Below, in pieces: positions 41,801 through 53,900 of a DNA stretch of 64,000 nucleotides (positions are counted from its first letter, which is position 1; each line of letters opens with the position of its first letter). The notes below the pieces were generated by a model. The model was not told the DNA's origin. It did no database searches and saw nothing but the letters and a program-made list of their open reading frames with translations. The position numbers and the translations under genes were made by a program. Origin of the DNA: Diadema setosum (taxonomy: Eukaryota > Echinodermata > Echinoidea > Diadematoida > Diadematidae); assembly GCA_033980235.1 (NCBI GenBank), contig CM067062.1, positions 13,935,664 to 13,999,663 of the forward strand, read 5' to 3'.

Positions 41801-44800
41801 GTTTACCTGCAAGACTCTCTTTTGACAAATAACTTCACATAAGTTGCTTGGATTACAACCTAACTTGGGTCATTGATGCACTGGGGGTACCTTCATGTTA
41901 TGGTGCCATTGAAGGTCACAGGATAAGGTCAAAGGTTATTTGAGGTCAAACGTTAAAGTTTACTTGCAAGACTCTCTTATCACATGTAACTCGACACATG
42001 TTGCTACAATGACAATCAAACTTGGGTGATGGATGCACTGGGGGTACCTTCATGTTATGGTGCCATAAGAGGTCACATGATAAGGTCAAAGGTCATTTGA
42101 GGTCATACGTTAAAGTTTACTTGCAAGACTCTCTTATCACACGTAACTCAGCACATGTTGCGACAATGGCAATCAAACTTGGGTGATGGTAGATGTCTCT
42201 TGGGAATTTGAAAGTAACCACAAGGTCAAAGGTTACAGACAGGGCTCAACAAATTTTTAGGGCCCAATGTTAAGTTTTTATGGCGCGTTTCGATTATGGC
42301 TCATTACTTTTGATCCCTCTGTCCGTTTGTGACCAAACTTGGATGGTGAATGTCCCTTAGGGTGTTGAAGGTCACCACAGGGTCAAAGGTCATAAGCAGG
42401 TCAATTAACTTGTGGGAGTTATAAAAGATATTAATTCCTTGTACTTGAATGGGCGAGACACAATTCGGCGATTGCCTTGTATTTTCTTTCAGTCTCGAGT
42501 CAAGATTGTCATTTTTTAAAGATAGATTTTAGGTCGTGAACAGTGTAACTCTTGTAACATTTTGAAGCAAGAGGAACCACATCAAATGAAGGGACTGATT
42601 ACACACTGCCCAAATGAAAAATGTAGCATATCCTGCATATAAGTGAAAAGGTTTGAAATTATTGTTGTAATTTAATCTGATGTTACCAAGCATCATGATG
42701 ATTTAGTAATGTTCTGCTGGCCAATATTTTGTCTCAACAGTTCTGGCAAAGATTAGTGTTCACCTTATCACATCAGCAACCCCATGCATATAAAACTACA
42801 ATGTAGTATCTTGGACACACACTTGCTCATGCAACAAATACTAAAATCAAGAGATACCTGTACTGTAACTCACACTCATTACCTTGAAAATATGCACCTG
42901 AAGATATTGATGTGGGCCAAATTTTTTATCACTAAGTGTATCGATACAAGTCATAACCTGAAGGTGACATTTTAAATCATGTTAAAGTGAGAATATACTT
43001 CTCCATAGGCCTGCAGAACTGTCGATTTTTGCTCTAAAATGTACAGTTGTGCATAAGAAATTTGTGAAAGAATGCTGTAATGACACAATTTCATTCAGGT
43101 AACGAAGAAAATGTGAAAATATTGTAAAAACCAAACAAACAAAATAGGTTTGCAAGAAGGACAAGTCATGCCACATCGGTATCCAACAATCTTCTGCGAT
43201 AGAGTGAATCACATCTAAACCTTGTTTGAAAATAAGATTGCCGGGGCATGATTGATCATCATAACATTCTACCCACAATGCTGAACAGGGAGGTGACTTC
43301 AGGAAGAAAAGTTGTATTCATACGATTGAATTATAGTACACTTTTGATAAAAACAAATACAAAAAAAGAAAAGAAAAGAAAGAAAACAAACAAACCAAAC
43401 TAAAAAACAACTCATTATCCTGGCAAATCATGTTATCCAGACAAGTTTCTTAGGTGACCCTTACACTGATTATAAGCAAATTCCACATGGTGGAAGATGA
43501 ATTTTGAGCCCTTTCAGGACATTGTTTTGGCTTCAAGGTGGTATTCTTGTACACACTGGGAGAAACGTAACAATAGTGTTTTCTTTAGCACTCGTTGTGC
43601 TTACAATGTACCTTTCAGTAGCACATATCATGAAGCTTTAAAAGTGCAATGATGCGTGGAATGTGCACTTCAACCATGCATATCTTTGCATTGTTTTATA
43701 TCACAGTATTGAGGCTGAATAGCTGGAACACCCCTCCCCCCCCCAAAAAAAAAAAAAAAAAAAAAAAAAATCCATGAAGTTGATACCAGCATGTAGACTC
43801 ATGCTGCAATCTTGAGTCTGGAAAAGATTAATAGATTGAAAATGATAAGAGCACTGTACTACAATGCATAAAAAGATTTTCTTACCACATGTAAGGAAGG
43901 GAGTTTCTTTAGTGACTGGGTAGTAGAGACTGAGTATAGGTTAAGAAGGAAATGGCTTCCAGTATTAAATGACATAGTTATTAGAAGCCCATTTGTCATA
44001 TGAAGAAGTGTATCTTAAAATTTCCTGAATGCAGCAGTGTTAGAAAGCAAACAGATGTGTTTCATAGAAGTTGACATGTCTTTAATTCTTTAAATTGTCT
44101 ATTGTTTGTCCACTTTTGTGTAGATTTTGATGAATGTTCCAGTTTTCCTTGTGAGAATGGAGGAACTTGTTCCAACCTACAAGGTGCATTCAATTGTACG
44201 TGTCCTATTGCATGGGAAGGTTCACAGTGTGAGATTGGTAAGTTCACCTTGTCTTTACTCAGTTTACGAAATGTTAAAAAACAAACAAATGCAGACACTT
44301 GAGATAGTGTTTACTGCATGGTCGGTTTAAACGTGGATCAAATTTCAGTTTTTGTCAAAGACAATCCCTGAAACACTGTTTGTGTCTCATTTTGTAATGG
44401 ATTTAATATAATGTGATCTTTCAAAAAAGTGAGGGTTTATCCACATTACAGAACTTTGTCATAATGAAATGACCCAGCTTATTGATTTAAGAGAAAGTAT
44501 TCTTTGTTGTAGATAGCCTGCCTGTGTGCACAAAATATCTGATGAAAGGAATCACAGAAATCTCTGTAGAGCTCTGCAGAATTATTGGCTTTGGTTATCT
44601 GAAGATTATCAAAAAGTTAAAATGTGAGCCAAATTCATCATATCTTTCATTTCTCTTTTCTTGTTGAAGAAGTGGTTACCAATATTATGCTAGCAACATA
44701 GGTTTAGTGTATCATCAGTGGTTCTTCATAACTGTAGAATTCTAGAAGTCATTGCAGTCACAAATGTAAGATTGTGTTTAAATTTTTGTTCTTATCATAT

Positions 44801-45960
44801 TTCAGAGAGGAATGCATGTGTCGATGACCCCTGTCAGAATGGAGGAACCTGTAACAACTACTATGATTATTACACCTGCACCTGTCCTGCACATTTTCTA
44901 GGAGCAACCTGTGAAGATGGTGAGCATATTTAAAACAAGATTGTAATTGTTTTGAAATAATGAATGCTGCTGTTGAAAGGAGCATGCTTTGCAAAAACCC
45001 GACCAGATGCCATGCGAAGGACCAGTGCACTTTCATAAATACACCCCTTGCAACAAACTACAGCTCCAAAAACATGTAAAATTTCTACACTCAACCTCAG
45101 ATCTTATGTTTTACCAACATGAAATTGATTGCTTGGACTAAAATTTGGCAGTACAATCCACGGTGAACCATCAGGCAATGTCCCTTTATAGGCAAAATTT
45201 ACATTTTTGACTGAATAGACTTGTCCATCTCTGCACAAATTCAAAATATATGGCTACCTGCATGGTGCAGATTGTGCACATTGTGCAGCTGTTGCTGCTG
45301 TTGTCTGCTACATTCAAATCTTTTGCATGCGGCGAGCACCATGTCGGTCGCTTCTGCCTTTCCCAAGTGGAGAGAAGTTCAGATGAAGCAATTAATCATC
45401 GATTTTTTGGTAAGTTGAACATTTTCAAAGTCAAAATAGATACCGCAAAAACAAAGCAAAATAATCATGAGTAGATTTAAGTAGGTGTGAGTTATAAAAC
45501 ATTCGTAATTTATGCTAAATCCTTGTACTGCCATTTCATCACAAAGCTGAAGAATGGTCGTTTGTACTGCACTGTCACGAAATGTGTATAGTTAGCCTCG
45601 TAACTAATTCACTCACATTGTCTTGAATGTCATTGGTTATTACAATCAAGGAATCATAGTAAATACAGTTTGAGTTTATATGGAAGTTGTCTACAGCTGT
45701 GTTTCTACAGTCCCACACTGTAAAACAGTGCACTCTGTATACATAGTAGCTTCGAGTGATATAACTGGTTGTTAATATATCCAGAGAATGTTTGTCAAAA
45801 AAAACACAAAACAAAACAGAACTTGCTTTAATAGTTTGTAGATATTGAGCTAAGTTGCAAAGTCTCACAGTAACTTGTAATGTGGAAGGCTCTAGTCCTA
45901 TTAGTATTTAATAGTCACTACATGGTGAATTCACAGATCAATGCCGTACAGGATATTCAC

Positions 45961-46007
<47 letters not shown>

Positions 46008-49000
46008 AATAAAAACAAGACATTGATTAGTGTTTCCTTTTCCTGTTCTGTTCTTCAGACACTATTTCAGTGTGTCCTGCATTCTTGAAAGGATTAGGAA
46101 TGACAAAATCCTAGTATTCTAAATGTAAATCTAGAGGAATTCTAACCATAGGATACTTGTCACGGCTATGAACATAGTACAGATACTGGGGCACTGTTTA
46201 ATCTAATCAGGCATGGAATGTCACAACTGTATGTCTTATTTCATGGTTATAGTACGTTGTTGGATATCTTTATGTTGGGGGATATCTAAGTCTACATTTG
46301 ATGCGAGTTTACCTTGTATCGTCAGCTGTGCAGGATACCGTTTTTAACTCCTGATGTAGAACTGCACTGAAAACCCAGATAACTGCTATTAGTTTTAATA
46401 CCACCGGAACTCCCTGTTGAGTTTGAAATGTGCAAAGTACACCAGGTCAAAACACGCTGCAAAATATTTTGCACCATCAATATTCCCTTACAGCATCCAG
46501 CATCTGCTATGCGACTGGTGACCCCCACTACCTCACCTTTGACCAAGTTTGGCACAACTTCCAGGGGGACTGCCAGTACACGCTTGTCCAAGAATGCCAA
46601 GACGGGATCAGTTCACCATTCCAGATTGATGTCACAAATGTAGACAAGGAGCTTAGCATGTATGGCTCCTACACATATGAAGTATCTGTTCAAGTCTTTG
46701 GAACGGTATGTACATGCTTGGTGATGATACAGTTTGTTGAAGATGTGCTGTGAAAAAAAACGTAACATAATGGCAAACTTACGATTCAGTAACAGGAAGA
46801 AATTATCACACAGTGTATTGCTGGCACACTATCTAATGTAGACTAAATCTTGAAAAAAAAAAGCGGAAAAAATGTGAATGTTATGTTTTCCATGTTTGTA
46901 AGCCTCTTGTATGAAATTTATGTGGTATTGTCCACCTCAGGTTTTCAGAACACACAACTACAATAACTACCACTGTTATATAATCTTTTAAAAGCTTTTA
47001 CGGGTACACCGGTATCAAAACACTTCATACAGAATATAAATACATATGAAAATATGATGGCACTTTGATAATAGCCTTCACATAATGACTGTAAGGTAGT
47101 CAATTTACCATCAATTGTGTGAAATATTTTATGGGTAAAACAGACTGTACTGGCTATAGCTATTAACACATCTTGTGTCTCATGGTTTGACATTTACAGC
47201 AGTCACTGTACTTTGCACTTTCCTGTAACAAACCCTTGCCAAGGTGTTCTAATGTCTGGGAAGTGCTGAACTGACATCAGACCAAGAACAGCTCGTCTTT
47301 TCACAGACATGGTAGTGAACACAGAATTTGTGAATAGAAAGCCTTTGATAGCAAGAGGTAGAATGCTATTGACAAAATTCCTTTACAGTAATCAACTAAA
47401 GCTCCTAGCTCCGTATAAATATTTTAATTGTCAGAGACTCAATTCTTCTTTGTTGTCATGTGTAAAGTTACAACTTTCTTGTTCATTTGTAGGAAATCAC
47501 TTTGAGGCAGGATCGAGAGGTTTTCATCAATGGTCGCAGAGTCACCCTCCCTGCTGAGCCTATGTCTGGACTTGTCATTAGTCTCAGTGGGTTCTATGTG
47601 GTGAGAAAATGTTTCTGATCTTAACGCAGGATTTTGTAGTTGCAACAAAAAATGTGCAAGTGCTGATTCAAAGGGTTACATTTGCACTGTTTAACAAGTT
47701 GAATGAGACGCATGAATTTGAACATTGAGACCATATCCATGTATACAATGCTTGGACTCGACTGTATCATATTAAAAGATATAAGGTCTTTCCCAGAGCT
47801 CGAAGGCAATGGAAGAAAATTTTATGAACTCCATTTCCCATTCAACATCCATTCCCTACAAAGACAAGTTGTTATTTTCAGTTTCATTCCTTGGGAATGT
47901 GGGAGAAATGATTTCAATGATCCTTTTGACACACAGGTAAGGACCAGAGAGCTGTACACTGCTCAAACTGTTAATCATAGATAAAAATTTGATTAGTGAA
48001 AATATGGGAGAGGTGTCATCCGTCATGACAAAGCTGCAAAAATGATCAGAGGCTTTCATATTGTCCAAATAATTGCCCCCTTGCAGGAAGTATCTGCTGA
48101 TGTCCAGCAGGATGACCAGAGTGTCTACTTCTTTGTCAAATGGGATGGTGAGCGGACAGTAGAGGTCAGACTGCCCTTTGCCCAGTATGAGAATGTCACC
48201 TGTGGCTTGTGTGGCAACTTCAATGGCAACCAGACCGATGAGTACTTGACACCAGATGGACAGCTCGTGAGTTTTGGAATTTCTGTGTGTGATCTGTTGC
48301 ATGGTTGCGTTAAAGGCTCATCTCTTGTGTCACATTAATAACACTCAAAATTTGTGGTTGATGGCTGTCCAGGCTGGAGGAATAGCAGTAGCAATGATTG
48401 AATGGTGTTTGTGTATGTGTGTGATTGAGTGAGTTTGTGTGTGAATATTTATTTCCTTTTTTTTTTTGTTCGACATCCTTTATTATGTCAATAAACAAAG
48501 TACCATGTAAAGCATAGGTAATCTTCTTGAATACGTAGGTGACACAAGGCACAGACAAAAAAAAAAATGAAAGTAAAATACATAGGGCCTATAAACTTGT
48601 GTCACAATATCAGACAAAGATGTTACAGAATAATATCTGGATCATTGTAACTTAAAGGAACATATCATTAGATAAAATATGAGTTTGTAGAAATGATATA
48701 CAATGGATATAGAATAATTACTCAAGAGAATAACCATTGATTCCTAAAGTTGATAGCAAATAATTTGTGAAATTTATAAAACTTGCTTGATGTATTATCC
48801 TGTGTTGTAAACATAAGCATATAAAATTCATATTTGACTATTGACCCAGGTTTCAGATGTCCAAGAGTTTGGCAACAGCTGGGCACTGAATCTAGGGAGC
48901 TGTGATCCACTTATTCCTGGTGACAATGTTTGCAATGAGACCTCCAGTGAATACTCCATGGCTGTCCAAGCATGCCAAATGATTCAAGATGATAGTGGTG

Positions 49001-50853
49001 AGTACATCAGACATAGTCTGCCTTATAATCTATTCTGCAACTAACTCTGTCCTCTCTATCACTGAAAAAATGGTCTGTCACTCAGCATAGAAATTAGTGA
49101 CAGTTTTTCCACATTTAAATTTCACTCATAAAATGAAATGTAAAGACAAAGATGTGTATAGCTGCTGTTTAGATATTATATACTGTTTCCTCAGAAAAGT
49201 GTTTCTACAAAATTTGATTGAATGTGAAGGCAATTTATTTCAAGCTGAATTGGTAAGAGTTATGCTAGTCCCTTTTAATTCAAATATTACACATTTACAG
49301 TGCTCAAGAGTTTGAATATTTCCAAGCCTTAAATCACAATTTCATGTGTTCCTGTAAAGTATATTTCATTACAGTCAACCAAGGATTTGTTAAATGACGA
49401 AGTTGTACGAGTCTTTTAGTTCAAAGAATACAAATCCATTATGGTCCCAGGCATAGATGTCAATGATTTTACTCCCTTTGTGTCTGATTGTTCAATCATT
49501 TAAATTTTCAAAATTAACTTTCTTTGTAAATATGCATTTGATATATATGGAGAGAGAGAGAAAGAGAGAGAGATGTACATGAATATTGATATATTTTCTG
49601 GTATTTCCAGAATTTATATCGGTCTATTTTCTAGTATGTGACTGTAAAAAAAGAAAATGAGTGAAGAATCACACATCAGTTAGGATTTGTGTGTGTTTGT
49701 GTGCATGTGTGTGTGTGTGTGTGTGAATCCGTTATAAATCATATTTTTGCAGATTGCACTTTATTACATTGACATATCTTTTCCAAACATTGCATAAACA
49801 CCTGATTAGACTATCTTATGAAAGAGTAGTAATGACATGGTGTATTGTCTTCTTTTAATAGGTCCTTTCCAGCGGTGTTTTGACACACTTGATCCCACCC
49901 CATTCTTCGATGCCTGTGTGATGGATGGATGTTTGGTCCCACCAAGTCAACTCAGTGAAACAACTTGCCACATAATTGAACTGTTTGCACAGGCCTGTCT
50001 TGATAGAGAGGCTGTGATTGAGTACTGGAGGAATGAATCATTCTGTCGTAAGTGCCAAAGAAGCATAAGATTTGAGTATACATTCATAGTCAGTTAACCT
50101 GTTGAAGACTTGTCCCAAGTATTCTTGGGCTGAGGTAAATGGGAAATGTGTGTTGTAGGAAAATCAGTCCATTTTTTAACAGGTTAATGTCCAAAGGAGC
50201 ATTAGATTTAGAGGCTATATATATATAGTGAGACTTTCCATCTTTTTGCTTCTTTGTCAGCATACATGTATTTTTTTTATTTTTTCGTGAAATGACAGTT
50301 CCTGCTAGTGATTATCATTTCTGTTAGTATGCCCTACATATTCATTTTCATTGTCATCACATGCTTTTACACAATGCGTATGTATGTTTGAATACAGTAA
50401 AATTGTTATGTGAGACTTTCTGCTGTAAATCAAGATGACTACTTTAATGGTACTGGCAAAAATCCCACAAACTACAGTGGAAGCGATATAATATTACCAT
50501 TTCTGCTATTAAAGTGGAGTTTGGTCTTCCTGAAAGTAATGAAAGTTTTGTGAATCCTTACTATCCGGTGCCATTGCTTTGGATAAGAACTACACTGTAT
50601 CTGAACCTTCATTTCACCAAAGTCATTATGTATAGATTAATACTGTGATTCATATTCAGGGGTTTGCTTTTAGTGTGTTTGTATTGTTTGAAATGAACTT
50701 TTGTTTTTCTTTCCCTTCTTATGGTATGATCTTTGATTTGATTCGATTTAATTTGATTTTTTAGAAATGTTATTATTATTATTATTATCATTGTTATGAT
50801 TATGATTATTATTATTGTTATGATGATGATGTTGATGATGATGATTATTATTA

Positions 50854-50936
<83 letters not shown>

Positions 50937-53900
50937 GTTATTCTTATTATTATTATTATTCATTTTTTTGGGGGGGGGGGGGTGGCCTGAAGATGTAGGT
51001 AGAAAATGTTTTTTTACCAATGCTTCATTGCCAAAGACATATTTCTGTGATTGTGCTTAATCCTGTGTATTATCTCTTGGATAGCTGTTGCATGTCCCCA
51101 GGACTTGACCTATGACTGGTGCACCTCTGCCTGCCCCATGACTTGCTATGATGTCATCCAAGGGGAATCCCCCTCCTGCGACACTCCCTGTGTAGAGGGA
51201 TGCACTTGCCCAGATGGCCTGGTATTTGATGGCTTCAACTGTGTCAACACAAGCTCTTGTGGGTGCTATGTCGACGGCATCTACTACTCTGTAAGAACGA
51301 ACAAATGAAAACACGGGACATGGGTAGAACTTTAATTTTTCAACTTATTAAGCTCTCTCAAGTCTTGTTATATGTCTCAACATTTGCTGTGCAAAAGGCC
51401 AATACAGTGCACTCCTGTTATAATGAACACGGTGATAACAAAATTCCGCTAAAAATGAAGTACAAATTCAGGCTGCAACATTGTCAGCTCTATGTTTTTT
51501 ATTGTTTATTTGTTCGGTTGTAATGAAATTTCTATAAAACAAAAGAAAACTGCCAGTCCAGATTACTTTGTTATAACGGGAGTTCACTGTAATAGATTTG
51601 TTTCAAAGAGTGTGTATGATGGAATACTATTCATAGTATAATCTAAAGTGGAGAATATTTTGGGTAGAATGTTAGGAGAACCAATTGTTATTATAATTAT
51701 ATATTAATGACATACCACAATCTTCCTCCTGCATTGTCAATCAATCCATACATCATTGTCTCTCTCTGCATCTGTAGATCGGTGATACCATCTACACCCC
51801 AGGATGTTTCTCCAAGCGCACCTGTCAGGGAAACAATGCAATTGAAGACATCCCGCAAACCTGCAGTGACTTTGCCACATGTGGGATACAGGATGGAGAA
51901 CATGGCTGCCATTGTTTAGCTGGCTATGAAGGAAATGGCATAGACTGTCAAGGTGTGGTACAATAGATTCCAATGTGATGCTTTACATGTACCTCTACCA
52001 AAGTCACACAATTACTCCTTAAACATGTGTACCCAGGCTATTCGAATATTTGATTGACAATATTTTAAATTTGACTTTTTTTCTCTCTTTGCAAATTGTA
52101 ATTGAACATGAAATGTTAGATGATGTGCATGGATGAAAGTGAATAGAGGTCATGATTTTTTAAGTGGCAGTATATACGTAAATGTGGGCTTGATACTATC
52201 TTTTTTCCGTGTGGCCCATTTGTGAAACCTTTGAATGTGGAATATTGGTGGCCAAAAAAAGAAATGTAATGCCTCAAAATATTTGTAACATGAAAAATTC
52301 AGTTTGGATTTTAGCTGCCTGATTTGGACGCCAAAAGAAAAATTTGGTGGCCTGACATCAATGTTTAATGGCCCTGGCCACTGGGCCATCGCACCACCGG
52401 ACCACCGGACCACTGGACCACCGGGCCACCGGGCCACCGGGCCACTGGGCTACCGGTAACGTCGAGCCTTGTATAATTGTAGTACATACCATTTTTCCCT
52501 GGCAGATATTGATGAATGTGCAAGCAGTCCGTGTATCAATGGCGAGTGCGTTAATGATCTCAACTTCTACGCCTGCAACTGTGACATGGGATGGTCTGGG
52601 TACAACTGTGATGAGGCCTGTGTAGAAAATCCCTGTTTGAATGGAGGCACCTGCTTTTCCAGCAATTCCACCACTCTGGAATGCCAGTGCCCCTTTCCCT
52701 TTAATGGGACCTTTTGTGAAATCAGTAAGTTTTTTTTTTCTTTTTTTAATGCCTATTTGATATTGTCTGATCAGCCTTTCTCTTCTTTAGTGTGTCAGTG
52801 ATTGTATGTGCCATACCTTACATATATATGTTTTTCTTGTGTTTGGAAGTGAGTCCGATTCCTCGTTTTTGTTTTTCTTCCAAGATCTCAGTGTTTCTCA
52901 ACATTTTACAGGTGAAGATAGAAATCTTGGGTTGCCTTGATAATACATGTTGTATATGAAATTGCTTTGCCCTGTTTCTGTTTTCATGTTCTGACAAAAG
53001 ACATTGCTAGTTTAACGTTCAGCTTTACGTGTACATTTACACTGTCTTCCCTCTTTGTTACGTAAATTATGACTTCAATGCGTTATACTGTGCCAATAAC
53101 ATACTTGTGCAATATCTATGTGCAATAACTAGACAATGACCCGTGCACAATGGCTGATAATCCTTGTCAAAATGGAGGGACTTGCAACAGCTTTGGACTC
53201 CAGTACAACTGCACATGTGCGTATGGATTCCAGGGCAGCAACTGTGAAGAAGGTGAGGATGAACCAAATATCCTAAGGGGTCGTTGTAAAGTCAGTGTTT
53301 TATGAAGACATTAGTTGAATTAAGTCTGATTGTTTGTGGCACTCTGAAACTTGGCCCATAATTAAAGATGGATAAGTGCAGATGTACATTGATGCCAACT
53401 AGAGAATGTCTTAAAGTTACAATGTACATGATAAACTTGTCTTAGTCCCATGTGTGCAGGATGCAGTTTTGTCGTTATTAATTCCACCAGAGATTACCGG
53501 GTCTTAGAAGCAAGGAATCAACGCTCTACTTGCTGCTTTTGCTTTATCTATGTGTCTTAAGATACATTGCATGTTATTTTTTTTGCTTTGTTTTGTTTTT
53601 TTAAATAACTGGATGTCTTGGAGGGGAACATGAGTAATCTAATATGCATTTCAAGTGGGGTTTGACATCTTTGTTGTGGTAGTGTGATTTAGAGAGCAAA
53701 AATTACAGAAGCTCTTGGAAACAAGTTGGAATCCTCCACTTTCAGACTTCTGCGAAACAGGTGTGCTCCTGCGTCATACCTCATAGTACTGTTTGATGTC
53801 AGAGACAAACAGTGTAATCTGGTGGATTCTTCTATGTAAACAATTATGGGATCGCATGTTCCCGACTGCACATTGTCTTTGAATGTTGCAGTGACCATCC

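Larger units (their letters stand above)
35064..44123 (+). other. Intron 5 (9.1 kb), transposon-rich
   Basis: I found no exon between the EGF exons at 35.06 and 44.12 kb. The interval holds a GGATCC-type element, a Tc1-like MITE with a LINE insertion, a triple-nested DNA transposon, a Helentron-like element, a 157-bp tandem repeat and homopolymers. Because both flanking exons use phase 1, the join is in frame. Equally, this gap is where two adjacent genes could have been merged by my model. Confidence 0.6.
44920..46493 (+). other. Intron 7 (1.6 kb)
   Basis: It contains an (AT)n-(GA)n compound microsatellite at 45,959-46,004 and the candidate alternative first exon at 45,250-45,409. Otherwise nothing recognisable is present. 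It ends CCCTTACAG before the first VWD exon. Confidence 0.7.

Noticed and set aside
45221..45418. Second overlapping frame at the candidate alternative exon
   Set aside because: It reads through the GTAAGT donor in a frame that does not match the phase of any neighbouring exon. Only the 45,250 frame fits.
47856..48302. 148-codon frame on the - strand
   Set aside because: It overlaps the well-supported VWD exon on the + strand and has no domain of its own; shadow frame.
50748..51060. Long poly-Asn, poly-Ile and poly-Leu frames
   Set aside because: They translate the (TTA)n microsatellite on both strands.
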